Shown here in pieces: positions 35,481 through 46,559 of a DNA stretch of 64,000 nucleotides. Source of the DNA: Rhyzopertha dominica (Eukaryota > Arthropoda > Insecta > Coleoptera > Bostrichidae). The stretch spans positions 44,201,786 through 44,265,785 of the forward strand of contig QCXZ01000041.1 in the NCBI GenBank assembly GCA_025024175.1. The letters run 5' to 3'. Below the pieces are notes generated by a model. It was not told the origin of the DNA. It made no database searches and saw only the letters and a list, made by a program, of their open reading frames with translations. How positions within the stretch are numbered: the first letter of the stretch is position 1; each line of letters opens with the position of its first letter. The position numbers were made by a program, and so were the translations under genes.

Positions 35481-35614
35481 ATGAGCAGTGTTAAAACAGC
35501 AGAGTTTTAACTAGTTATGTTTAGACTTAGTATATTTGGTACAAGTGTTTAAATAAAGGGAAGTTAAACAGAAATCCGCAGTTTTCGAACGCTATAGTCG
35601 TAATAATATCAACA

Positions 35615-35630
35615 TGGCCCGAACAGGAAC
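35615..35630 (+). other. Primer-binding site, tRNA-Lys type
   Basis: TGGCCCGAACAGGAAC directly follows the LTR. It matches the tRNA-Lys-type site TGGCGCCCGAACAGGGAC with a two-base deletion and one substitution. It would prime minus-strand DNA synthesis in the intact element. Confidence 0.75.
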
Positions 35631-35639
35631 TAGGGATTG

Positions 35640-37770
35640 GTGGAGCATCGCTTCTATGTTAAAACCTATATTTTGTTTTTTGATTATGTATAGGTATGTA
35701 TATTTTTCACTACTTTACTCCCCGAACGGTTATTGTGAATAGTTGGTTAATAATGATTGCAGATCTATTTTGTTGGTATGCTCATTTAGATATTAGTTTG
35801 AGATATTATTAAGATCGGAACTAGAATGAACTATGATCCGTTCTGTACTTATCTGCATATTTTGTGGGAGTCTGAACTATATTCGGTGTTATACACTTGT
35901 ATTAAAAAAAGCCAATAAACAATTCATATGGTTGATACACCATTTTATTTATTTAAACCGGGTATGTTATCATAATTTTATAACAAATTCTCCCGTGTTT
36001 TTATTGCGTTTTCCTTAAATAAACAACAACTTCTGCCCTTATTATAGGTTAAAAACACCATAAGATATATTGCCTGACGTTAAAAACTTTATATCATATT
36101 CCTTATATTATATCAAACCTATGTGTTAAGAGTTTCAGGTCGTGTTTTAACAATACAGGACCCAGAACAACCACTGACCTGCTAACAGTTCACTATTGAT
36201 AACATTTTTGCTTCGACTGTAGTTATTCGTTCCATAATTATTTTTAAGCTGCTCAAGTACTAAAGAAACCTATTTGAAGCATTGTCTTTTGTTACTATAT
36301 AGCGATTCTATGTAGTAGAAGATACGATAACGCATAGCTACAATTATAAGCGAGAATAATGGATTGGCAAATACAAGACTACACCTTTCTTTTTAAAATT
36401 CTTAATTACTTAAATTTCAGACTGACAAGGAGTACATATTCTTTGTAATGTATTGCTCTCTTCTTTTTTTCTATGTATTCTATGTTCTGTGCATATTCTT
36501 GCCTATAAATTAACTTCTATTTCAGGGCGTGTAAGTAACCATATTAAAATTCCAAATCTATCAGGCATCATTGATAGGACGAGAATCGTCACGTTGCTTG
36601 GGGGTGAAATATATCCTAACAGATTCTTTTCCAGATTCTCATACGGCTGAGCAAATAATCGCGACTGACATGAACATTCGGAATATTCCTTGAAAGGCAA
36701 CCGACCGACAGGGATTCCTCGTATACAATTTATTTGACAGCCGACTTTACTGATAGCGGCCTGGAGTATGTGAACTTCCAGGATCTTGCACACAGTAGTT
36801 CGAAGTTCACGTCTACCGCAGATTTCGCTTCCGAGAAACACGTTTGGGCAGTGAATTACCATTGGTGTAATACACTCGATTTCAAGTTCCTGTTCTCTTT
36901 AGGGCTTGCTATATTTTAAATACCGTGTAAGCTTATAACAACTGCCTTTAAAACGTGACAAATATATTAGGAGTAAAAGCTTCGCTCGATCATTATTTTA
37001 AATATGTATATACTCTTCTTGCATTTTTTAATCTTTTGTTGCCGCCATATTGGTTTAAGTTTATTCGGAAGATTTCAGAACAATTTGTCAAACTGAACAA
37101 TAATTCATGAAAAGTATTCATAGATACAACAGCACAGACTAAATACGACAAGTAGTAGGGATAATACGCGGTAGCGAGAGTGTTAAAATTAATGCTAGAT
37201 ATCAAGAAGCACACATTACTAATTATTACAAATTTATTAACGGGGTTATATGTACACCTTAATGCTAATTTATAAATTAAAAGTTGTATGATACTTATAT
37301 AAAATTTAAAATAAATCACCTCCTAACTGCAAATTGCAAATACCTACTCTAAAACAATTAAAATGGAATATAACGTTGGTTACTGGGGTCAGAATCAGTA
37401 TCACTACTGCTACTTTCTCCTAACCTTATTACAGGAGATTCTGCGTCACTGAAATTGTGTGAAAATATTTCGTGCTCCAGATATTTTTCTTCAGTTTACT
37501 TAACGTGATCACAGCGTCTATTGCAGTCTTCAGCTATAATGTGCCCGGGGGCATTTTTGGCTATTTTTTTCAGGTGTTTAATTTAAGGTACGGCATAATA
37601 ACCTACTTATTTTCAAGGCTGGAAGGTCACAGAACGGTGGAGTTAGGCTCAATAAACACGTTTGTATCTGCCCCCTGCTTTCGCAAAAATTGCGTACTTT
37701 CGCCGTAGAATATAAACCTACTTTACACAAAACTGCTCCATCGTGGAGTTGCAACGCGCATTTTATTAAG
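35640..37770. other. Unassigned stretch with one 119-codon frame
   Basis: The minus frame 36503-36862 is open for 119 codons but shows no recognised domain, and the plus strand in the same place is also partly open (36453-36650, 36734-36919). On the plus strand TTCTATTTCAG at about 36515-36525 is followed five bases later by GTAAGT, an acceptor and donor pair too close for a normal exon. No function is proposed. Confidence 0.35.
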
Positions 37771-38010
37771 GACCCAGCGCGATCTCCGGATTTAAGCCCC
37801 CATGAATATTTCTTGCGAGGTTATCTAAAGGCCCGAGTTTTGAAATAACGTTCTCGAACCATACCAACTCTTAAAGACATAACCTGTCAAGAAATAGCCA
37901 ATGTCCCACAAGCTATTGAGAGTGTCATGAAGAATTTCAGAATGCGCTTATGACAGTGTATTGTCAACAATGGACGTCACTTGGAAGATGTTTCTTAAGC
38001 ACTATAAATC
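37740..38010 (+). pseudogene. Tc1/mariner-type transposase C-terminal relic
   Basis: Plus-strand translation gives PARSPDLSPHEYFLRGYLKA, where the third catalytic Asp position of RSPDL...DYFLWGY reads His. It continues RTIPTLKDITCQEIANVPQA, ESVMKNFRMRL and NNGRHLEDV, the normal C terminus of this group. Upstream, a degraded HFIKDPARS stretch suggests a deletion between the second Asp and this block. The relic ends about 20 bp before the PLE at 38031. Confidence 0.85.
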
Positions 38011-38030
38011 AAAACTTCCTATGTTATACG

Positions 38031-38496
38031 AGGGTGAATGCTTTCAGCGTCCATAATATAAGATAATATTTTTGTCTCTTGAAAACACTGCCAAAAAATT
38101 ATAAGTCTGACGTTTCGATTACACCTGTAATCTTTGTCAAAGACGAAGAACCTCAAAATTTGCCTGAAACAAGTTCAAACAAAATTTTGAAAGTAAATAA
38201 ACAAATCACCAAGGAAGCGAGACGTCATAGAAACAACGTGCCAACCTGATAAAAAAGAACATGACGACGAAAAAGGAACTATCTACCTACTAGATATACA
38301 CAAACTACTTTATAAAAGATAACTACATAATAGCCTTCCACATGTCACCTAACTCATAGTTTCCATAATCCCTATTAAAATTATTAGTATTCCTACAAAT
38401 CTCTATAGCTTCTTTTATTAGACGTTTGTGATAATATTTTTCTCTATGTAAAATTTTTGTTTTATCAAAGTCAATTATGTGTTTAGTGGAATTAGA
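38031..38496 (-). mobile_element. PLE family B, inverted 3' fragment
   Basis: Read on the minus strand the sequence carries the end of the GIY-YIG region (KTKILHREKYYHKRLIKEAI, then EICRNTNNFNRDYG). It then runs through the non-coding terminus with GATTACAGGTGTAATCGAAA and CGTCAGACTTATAA to ATTATCTTATATTATGGACG. It is joined head to head at about 38490-38500 with the plus-strand copy. PLE insertions are known to carry such inverted partial copies upstream of the main copy. Confidence 0.88.
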
Positions 38497-39345
38497 AAGC
38501 AATGGCAGTTTACTTTTCTTGGATGTCCAAATTTACTGAATAAACACTGGACAGTAAGGACACATGGTTTACAGAAACCCAACACACATAGACAGATATT
38601 TACATGCCACATCCCACCACCCTCCCTCTTGAAAGAATAGTCTTATAAGGACGTTATTTGTTAGAGCACAAAGGATTTCAGACGAGAGTTCTTTACAAAA
38701 AGAAATATATCATCTTAAATCAACGCTAATGAGGAATGGTTATAGCAGTAAGAATATTTGGTCAGTTTTCAATAAAAGTGCTCGTCAAAATAAAATACAT
38801 TCTCAGCCAGGACAAAATAAATTGTAGTTGAGTTTGCCTCATGTACAAGGCCTTTCGGAAAAATTAAAGAGGGTGCTTAGCAAACGCGATATTTTCGTTG
38901 TTGATAATACATATAATAATTTAGATAAAATAAAAGTTCCACTAAACATGAAATGCATTTAGAGAGCGAAGGTGTTTACAAAATTACTTGTTCTTGTGGC
39001 AAGTGTTACATATAGGTCAAACTAAAAGAAAAGTAGGTACGCGTTTGTAAGAACACATACTAGACTACAATAGATAGATAAATCTTCCGTAGCTGAACAC
39101 TTATATTTGACTAAACATATGATTGACTGATAAAACAAAAATTTTGCATAGAGAAAAATATTATCACAAACGTCTAATAAAAGAAGCTATAGAAATTTGT
39201 AGAAATACTAATAATTTTGATAGGGATTGAGGTTCTTGGCCTTTGACAAAGATTACAGGTGTAATCGAAACGTCAGACTTATAATTTTTTGACAGTGTTT
39301 TCAAGAGACAGCGCTCTTTCCGACATAATATTATCTTATATAATA
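38497..39345 (+). mobile_element. PLE family B, main copy (RT C-terminus and GIY-YIG)
   Basis: ESNGSLLFLDV (about 38495-38527) leads into MVYRKPTHTDRYLHATSHHP (about 38566-38625), both typical of the PLE RT. At about 38950-39120 a GIY-YIG domain follows (GVYKITCSCGKCYI, where the next Gly codon is a stop). After RLIKEAIEICRNTNNF the non-coding end runs to 39345 and mirrors the inverted fragment at 38031-38160. The copy starts after the RT catalytic box, so it is 5'-truncated. Confidence 0.9.
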
Positions 39346-40774
39346 AAGGAAAATTAAATCACTGTACTTGAAATTTTATTTTTACTAGTAAATAGAATAT
39401 TTAGTCATTATACTTTTCATATTTGTATATTATGCGTTGTATCTGTATTATAATATGTTGTGCTATTTTGTAGCAGGATACTTGAATATGTAAACACAAT
39501 TGTTATACAAATTTAGTTCTGCTGTATCCAAGTGACTGTAATAATGTAGTTGTTAAAAAATTATGTAATCTATATGTACATTAGAAGATCACTTGTACTT
39601 AAGTTAACATGCTACTTAATTATTCCAGATTCTAACGACCATTATAAAAATAGTAAAGTTTCCACGACATTTATATTTTACTGTACAGGATACTTTATTT
39701 TTTCCTGCACTCTAGAAGTGTTCCAGATACAATAGTTATACATACTTAATGAAAGTAAAATACGAGCATATAGAAGACATCTTCACTTGCAGTAGCCAGT
39801 AAGTAGCTACAGTCTAATGTGAGCTCATTTCTTCCAGAATTATGGGATACAATAAATAAAGATGTAAACTAGAAGAGGGACGATAATGGATAGAGGTCGG
39901 TTGGCGAACTCTCTTCAGTTTATCTCACATGGTGACTCCCCCTTAGGTTCTCAATTATTGGATTGACGTCTAATACAGGTTACTTCGAACAGAAGCGGGG
40001 TTGTGTTGTCCGTCGAGAGAAAGCTATAGAATATTCAATTCCGGCCGTTACAGAACCTCGATCGCAATTTACCAGGTAAGCAACTACACAGTCCGAACCG
40101 TATAACACGTGTTACCGACTTATAGATTGTATTCTCGAAATCATTTGGAGGTGAAAGAATGGTTACTATTCAGTTGCACCGTCTTTTGTTGTTTACAAAT
40201 AGATAAGATGAGTTTGCTAGTCGTAAATAATGTAAAGCATGGGTGAAGTTTACCCATATTCCGTTTCTTTTATAAAGTCACAAAATTTGGGGCAATTGCA
40301 AAGTCTCTTTACTTTTCGAAAAACGAGTATAATTAGATAAGTTTAAACACTTTAAGCAGATAAAATTTCTGTGTTTTCTCGGTATCATTAGAAGCTTTTG
40401 TTAGGTATTTTTTTTACTCAACAATAATGATGATGATTTTTAGCTTTTAACACGCATTATAGAATGTGAATGAATAGACACTTACAATGCTGGCGAGTGC
40501 TTGCTTCTAAAAGGGATTTAACTTCTTGTCGAGAGAACTATTATAAAAAAAAAACTGAATGAATACCAAAGCACGAGTATCAACTATCCTTAATAAAGAC
40601 AACCTATATCTATTGAAAACAATATAGGCCATTACATACTCATTTCATGTGATCGTACAATTAGTAATATACTTCTTTTTACTGCTGCAATATTGATATA
40701 AACTACCAACTGCTATAGCAACACAAAACTTATTATCGGCACCTTTTTATTTCTACTATTGTTTAATTACCTGA
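39346..40774. other. Unassigned stretch
   Basis: Mostly AT-rich. 39890-40090 is GC-richer and unmatched. No gene is supported. Confidence 0.4.
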
Positions 40775-41158
40775 CTGTTGCGTAGAACACAAACAGCTGA
40801 CTTCCTCTGCAGACAATATGCCCAACTACATCAATGTAGCATAATGACTTAACAGTCTGCACTGAAATGCTAGGAAGCATCCCTATCTAAATACTTTATC
40901 GAACTGGCTGTTGCGCAGAATTCATACAGCCAACTAGCTCTGCGGGTAATATGGCCAACTACACCAATGTAGCAATGACTAAACAGCCTGCACCGTAGTG
41001 CTAGGTAGCCTCCCCATTTAATACTTTATAGCACTGACGTTGCGCAGAACATATGCGGTCGACTACCTCTGCAGGCAATATGGCCAACTATGCCAATATA
41101 GCGTATGACTTAAAAGTCTGCGCCGAAGTGCTAGGTAGCCTCCCTATATAATAATAAT
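40775..41158. repeat. Tandem array, about 132-bp unit, 3 copies
   Basis: Units start near 40775, 40908 and 41038 with CTGTTGCGYAGAA or close. They share CTCTGC, CAATATGGCCAACTA, CAATGTAGC, AGTCTGCRC and GTGCTAGGTAGCCTCCC. Copies differ by substitutions and 1-3-bp indels. A CAATATGGCC-type CAAT box is repeated but no function is evident. Confidence 0.92.
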
Positions 41159-41860
41159 TTTTATTCCGTATCTTTACTGTGGCGCTCAATATCGTCAATG
41201 ACCTAATCGTTTTACACACTGTAACAAGAAGCAAAGCAGGATTGAAAGCATACATAGATAACAGTGAACACACACATCGTACCACAGACTTAAATGGCAT
41301 CTCTAAAACTATCAGTAATGCTCAGATACGTCATTCACTATTTTAACACCAAACCAATATACTACATGCGACCATGCGAGGATATTTTTATTATGTTATA
41401 ACACTCCAAACTGACGTTTACTTTTTATTTTCTTGTCTTTCCGTAAAAGCTACTACCCATAAGTGATACTTAACACTTTTGATGGCCTAATTATTCATGA
41501 TACGAGACAGAAATTTTGGAATGCTTCCGTGCAAACCTGTATGAATTAATTATTATTAAAACGTTTGGTACTGGCAAAATGCAAATGGTGCAAGTAGGTG
41601 CAAAATAATCTGATCAAACGCATGGCAATTGTGGTACTCTATTGTGTACATACCTGCGTAACATTTATTCAAAGTTAATTTTTATGTTTATGGTCTCGAA
41701 AGCTTTTTAACGTTTACCTATACATTCATGTACGGGTACAGTAATTATACTTTAAATATATACAGTAGGAATATATTTGTTTTACGCTTAGAATTATAAG
41801 TAGATGTCAAGTTCTTTTTCTATTATCTACTCTTAAAATTTAGAAATAAACCTAGCAGTT
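41159..41860. other. AT-rich spacer between two tandem arrays
   Basis: No repeat or coding signal recognised. Confidence 0.5.
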
Positions 41861-42915
41861 AGGACTGTGGGCGGCCTAAATAAGGACACTTTCCGAGCGA
41901 ACCGTTGTAGCTAGCGACCAACTGAGGCCATTCCGAAATTCAGGAGGTCCAAATCAGTAAGTATACTTGTATTTAGCTGAATCGGAGACGAAAAAATTTT
42001 AAGGTCAAAAAAGAACAGAGGGGTTAGCCTTGGATATTTTGTGATTTTTGACAAAAAATAGATTTAGCTCAAAATCGACGTACAGATGTATTTTGAACTG
42101 CAGATTTAAAAAATGTGTTCTAAAGTGGGCTAGGACTGCGGCCGGCCTAAATTAGTACAGTTTTCGAGCGAACCGTTGTAGCTAGCGACCAACTGAGATC
42201 ATTCCGAAAATCAGGAGGTCCAAATCAGTAAGTATATTTTTATTCAGCTGAATCGAAGACGAAGAAATTTTAAGGTCAAAAAATAACAGTTAGCCTTGGA
42301 TGTTTTGTGAGTTTTGACAAAAAAAAAGATTTAGCTCAAAATCGACGTGCAGATGTATTTAGAGCTGCAGATTTCAAAAATGTGCTCTAAAATGAGCTAG
42401 GACTGCGGGCGGCCTAAATAAGAACACTTTCCGAGCGAACCGTTGTAGCTAGCGACCAACTGCGGCCCTTTCGAAATTCAGGAGGTCCAAATCAGTAAGT
42501 ATACTTGTATTCAGTTGAATCGGAGACGAAAAAATTTTAAGGTCAAAAAAGAACAAAAGGTATATAGCCTTGGATGTTTTGTGATTTTTGTCAAAAAAAT
42601 AGATTTAGCTCAAAATCGACGTACAGATGTATTTTGAACTGCAGATTTCAAAAATGTGCTTTAAAATGGGCTAGGACTGCGGGCGGCCTAAATTAGTACA
42701 GTTTCCGAGCGAACCGTTGTAGCTAGCGACTAACTGAGACCATTCCGAAATTCAGGAGGTCCAAATCAGTAAGTGTACTGATATTCAGCTGAATCGGAGA
42801 CGAAAAAATTTTAAGGTCAAAAAAGAACAAAGGAGTTAGAGCCTTGGATGTTTTGTGATTTTCGACAAAAGATAGATTTAGCTCAAAATCGACGTACAGA
42901 TATATTTTGAACTTC
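41861..42915. repeat. Satellite-like tandem array, about 270-bp unit, 3.9 copies
   Basis: Units start with AGGACTGYGGSCGGCCTAAA at 41861, 42132, 42399 and 42673. Each continues through GAGCGAACCGTTGTAGCTAG, TCAGGAGGTCCAAATCAGTA, TTTTAAGGTCAAAAAA, GCCTTGGATGTTTTGTGA and CTCAAAATCGACGTACAGAT. The last unit stops at 42915. High similarity implies recent amplification or conversion. Frames across it are not genes. Confidence 0.97.
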
Positions 42916-43911
42916 AATAATAATTACTGTCATCGGTATTTGTAAATTTTGTGTTTTGTTTCGTTCCAATTTTCGTTTCCAGGTACTATCTTTACTATTA
43001 TTTTGATTAACACCTGCACATATTTTACACCCAATTGCCACCCTAATGATTTGCAAACCGTATGATAAGATAACACCTGATTAATTTACTTCACATCAAA
43101 TAATCCAATGCTAATCAGCTGTCAACCCCTCATATCACACACGTATTTTTGTTTACAATGTATAAATTCACGCCTAGCTGGAAATCTGTTTTATGGTGGC
43201 TACAACAGGTAAAACGGTGACATGTACACAAGGAAAACAATATTATTTGTGTTATAAGTGAGAAAATTATCGTTTTTCTTTACGAATTGCGGTGTTTCTA
43301 AGCGAAGAATCTTAATTTTTTAATAAATTTTGAATAGTGAGACGTGAGCACGCTAATGTGCTCCTAGAGTGGTTAGCTTAGTTAATTAGTTAGTCATTTT
43401 CACTTATCAAAATTTATTAAAAACTTAACAAATCATGCAGTGTTACGGCCGACCCCAAATAATAATATTCTATTTAGGTTTTTACTTCCTTCACTGATTT
43501 GTTATTGCCTTGTCACCTAATGATGGAGGTATCTATCCGAAAGCACTTGTGAATAATATATTTTTACAACGAAAGGGAAGACTGAGTTACCTTCTTCATC
43601 TTTTAGAAAGTATCGGCCCTTTCTTGTAGATACATAGACTTCGCCACATTTTACTTTAAAATGTCAATGTTCGCCAATCTTACGAGCTAACGCACGAAAG
43701 ACTTGCAGGCCATAAGCAGCCAATTCCCTCCCCACCTGATGCCGACGCCCGTGTAAATTAAATAGTCGCTGCTAAAGCTATTAGCGCGTTTCAATTCAGG
43801 AAGCGTCGGCCTCGCCAGTTTTAAATCTAGCTTAATTAACATTTCTTTCAAACGTTGAAACGCGTTCTAAGGGCTGGAAGAAAGCAACGCGCACCGTGGG
43901 ATACTGTGCTC
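42916..43911. other. Unassigned, with a GC-richer block next to the hAT element
   Basis: 43690-43900 is GC-richer, with an E-box CACCTG and TTAATTAA cores and no repeats in the window. It may be unique regulatory DNA. Otherwise nothing is recognised. Confidence 0.35.
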
Positions 43912-45462
43912 CAGAGGCGGCTCGTGATAGCTATAGTTATGTGTCAAAAACAGTTGACTCATCTAATTTTGGGTGACTAAATTGCTACAGAGTAGAATCA
44001 ATAACATTTTAGTTAGAACAATGTCTATGCTAACTCGAAAATACAATTATAATATTTTTGCAGATAAATTCCATTTGTTATATATACAACAAGAATACTA
44101 TATATAATATACAATACAATATTAAGGTAACTTACAATCGTTACAAAATATCACAGTTGGTGTATACGATGTCTATTATTTAGCACAATTCTCATATTAC
44201 AAACGGGGCCTTCTTCATTAAAAATGGCAGTTTACAGAAATTGCATATTGCTGCTTAAGAAAGTTCAAAGCACTTCAAAATGTTGATGTTCTAAATCACT
44301 TAAAATAATCCATCAGTTTCCATCACACTGAACTGCTGTGTATGCCTTTTCTTTAGCGTTAGTCGTTGCTAGCTCTACCATTAGCCTATTAGTCTTTTAA
44401 TATATTTAATTAATTTTGTGATCACTTTCTTTACAACTTCCGCTTAGCCATTTTTGCAAGTAACATGGATAGCAATTATTACAAACAACCGACCATTTTG
44501 GTGTCAGTTGTGACAGGAGTTTAGGAGTTTATTTTCTAAATGAAATTTATGAACTTTTAGCGGAAGCTGTAAAGAAGGATTTTTGTATTATTCTGAATTC
44601 AACGCCAGATATTAGCCACATTAGATAAATCACGTTTGTGGTTAGATGTGTAAATTTATAAATCAATAATGCCGAATTAAAAGAATTTTTGTTGGGGTTC
44701 CTTCCAATAGTTAATACAACGAGAGAAGGATTATGCAATTTTTTATTGGAAATTTTACAACCAAGTTTGGGACTGGATGTTCAGGACATTGGTGGTCAGG
44801 GTTATGAAAACGGGGCCAATATGAAAAGAAAAAATATTGTTCTTCACAGATAGCTGCTGTATGTTAATCCATGAATGACGCTGAGAGAGATTACAGCTTT
44901 CATTTTGCGTAGTACAGAAAACATATACTTTTTTTCAGACTACCTCCTAGTGATACAACGGGGGAGAGTAGTGGGATTCGGCCTCTGCAACGGCATTTAA
45001 AAGAGGTATCTTTTGCTTAACGTAAATTAGTTGATGATGCTACAAGAGCTCTAAAAACCAGAAATATGTCAAAATCATTGATAGAAAAAACTAAGTCTTT
45101 TAAATGTATTTGTCTCATTTTAGTATTATTATGCATATAGTTTCCTGTTTGTGGCTTTTTGTTTTATTTCTTATGCACCTCTTACAATTAAAACATAAAT
45201 CATATTCATTCATTCTATTTTATCACTATATTTTATTAAGGTATGAAAAGGACGGCAAAATGTAATATGCACGCGAGCAACCAAGGGGCTAGGAAAGGCT
45301 ATGCCTATATTCATAATTGTAATAATTCATGTTACTTAACTCTACGTACGAGTACTTATGATACAGATACTTAACCTCGAATCTTTAAAAATTTTAACAC
45401 GAGTAGTTATTTCTAAATCTGGATGTTAACGCCCCTTGCTTGAACGCGTAGCTACGCCCCTG
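43912..45462 (+). mobile_element. hAT transposon with degraded transposase
   Basis: The proposed left end CAGAGGCGGCTCGTG and right end (complement of CAGGGGCGTAGCTACG) are both typical hAT termini. Between them lies a hAT-type transposase fragment in plus orientation. GC-richer unique DNA abuts both proposed ends. The 8-bp flanks do not match well, so boundaries are provisional and the ends might belong to different elements. Confidence 0.6.
44540..44855 (+). pseudogene. ZMYM1-like (DUF4371) hAT transposase fragment
   Basis: Plus-strand translation gives LLAEAVKKDFCIILNSTPDI, corresponding to the first catalytic region where the normal D(S/A)TPD reads NSTPD. It then gives FVVRCVN, AELKEFLLGFLPIVNTTREG and GLDVQDIGGQGYENGANMKR, the region around the second acidic residue (GQ.YD.A..M). 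Stops at about 44625 and 44850 and missing downstream domains mark it as dead. This domain type is shared by hAT transposases and the ZMYM1-like genes derived from them. The terminal CAG...CTG ends favour a transposon over a host gene. Confidence 0.88.
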
Positions 45463-46559
45463 GCGCTGGCCGTACTAATAACGCACGCTGTTTTTCTACC
45501 CCCTGCATCTGATAAAATTAATTAAACGCCCCGTTAAATTGGTAGGTACACAGCGTTTTGTACCTAGTGAATTTCTGGCCACACGTAACGGAAGCCGATA
45601 AATCGACGTAGGTGCCGAGTGCAACGGTATCCGCTGTTCAAATTGATTAAACCGAACAGAGAAAAGGTAATCCGGGGAAAGAATAAACATTATATTATTC
45701 GCGTTTTATAAGCCCCCATTCTAATTTGAATGATAATGCTCGCGGGGCCCCGTGCGACTTTAAAATGAATTTATGGTTTTCTTTATCGGGTGAGAACGGC
45801 CTGAGCAGCGGTGATCACCGATCCGTTTTTCTGTCGGACTCGTGTGCTTATTGATTCGGTGAGATTTTAATTTGATAAAAATGATAAATATCCTTTTGCT
45901 GTGTGTTCGACACATTCGAAAGTTTTTCTAGAGGAAACATAAATTAAGCTTGCTTGAGATTATTTTTTCTCGCTTCTTTTTTTTAGGTTCGAACGAAGCA
46001 ATTTATTTTAACTGCCTTTTGGCTTATTTTGCTCATTGCTCGAATGAGGAATAATCTATAACGAATATTAAATAATGAATTAAACTCAGAAACCGTATAC
46101 GTAGAACACGGCGAAGTTTAATGAAGCATCAAGATGGAGAAACTCTCGAGACTAAATTTTACACATACAAACCGTTGTATGTAATAAAATTGCACTTAAA
46201 AGAAGCTTTCTAAAAATTTTCCTTCTTCAGGGTCTGCAATAACATCCAATACATCAATATAATAATATAAATTTATAAGCAAATATATAAACTTACAATC
46301 ACGTTGAGGTTAGAGTAAAAAAAACTGCCTCAGCAAGGAACACGCCATAAGTCGAAAATACAGTTATAACACGATACATCACCAAAAAAGACAAAACGTG
46401 TCAACGTAAGAGACACCTGGAGCTTGCTGTTGTTTTAACTTTCGACGCAAATTTTGAAAGTGATCCAAATATGTTAAATTCTAGAGAGATTTTGAACATC
46501 TCTTCTCAAGCTTATTTATATAATATATTTCCAAAAACAACCTCTGGTGTTTTTCACAT
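45463..46559. other. Unassigned, first 400 bp GC-richer
   Basis: 45463-45860 has a mixed, non-repetitive composition with TTAATTAA and GATCACCGATCC-type motifs and could be conserved non-coding DNA. The remainder is AT-rich. No gene is supported. Confidence 0.35.

Larger units (their letters stand above)
34085..35614 (+). mobile_element. LTR of a retrotransposon, split by a hAT insertion
   Basis: The sequence starts TGTTG and ends CAACA, the standard short inverted ends of LTRs. Without the hAT element and one target copy it is about 455 bp. It contains a TATA-like GTATAAAC at 34281-34288, an AATAAA at 35552-35557 near the 3' end, and a primer-binding site directly after it. No gag or pol follows and no second LTR was found, so this is a truncated 5' end. 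Confidence 0.8.

Noticed and set aside
39925..39950. TGGTGACTCCCCC as a primer-binding site
   Set aside because: No LTR end (CA) directly precedes it and no LTR features were found upstream.
41861..42915. CTGAATC...GACGAAAAAATTTTAAGGTC in each 270-bp unit considered as a hammerhead
   Set aside because: The first box does not fit CUGANGA (positions 8 and 9 are wrong) and there is no GAAAC, so the resemblance stops at the last stem and GTC.
40775..42915. CRISPR-like array
   Set aside because: Units are 130-270 bp with no short repeat and unique spacer structure, in an insect genome.
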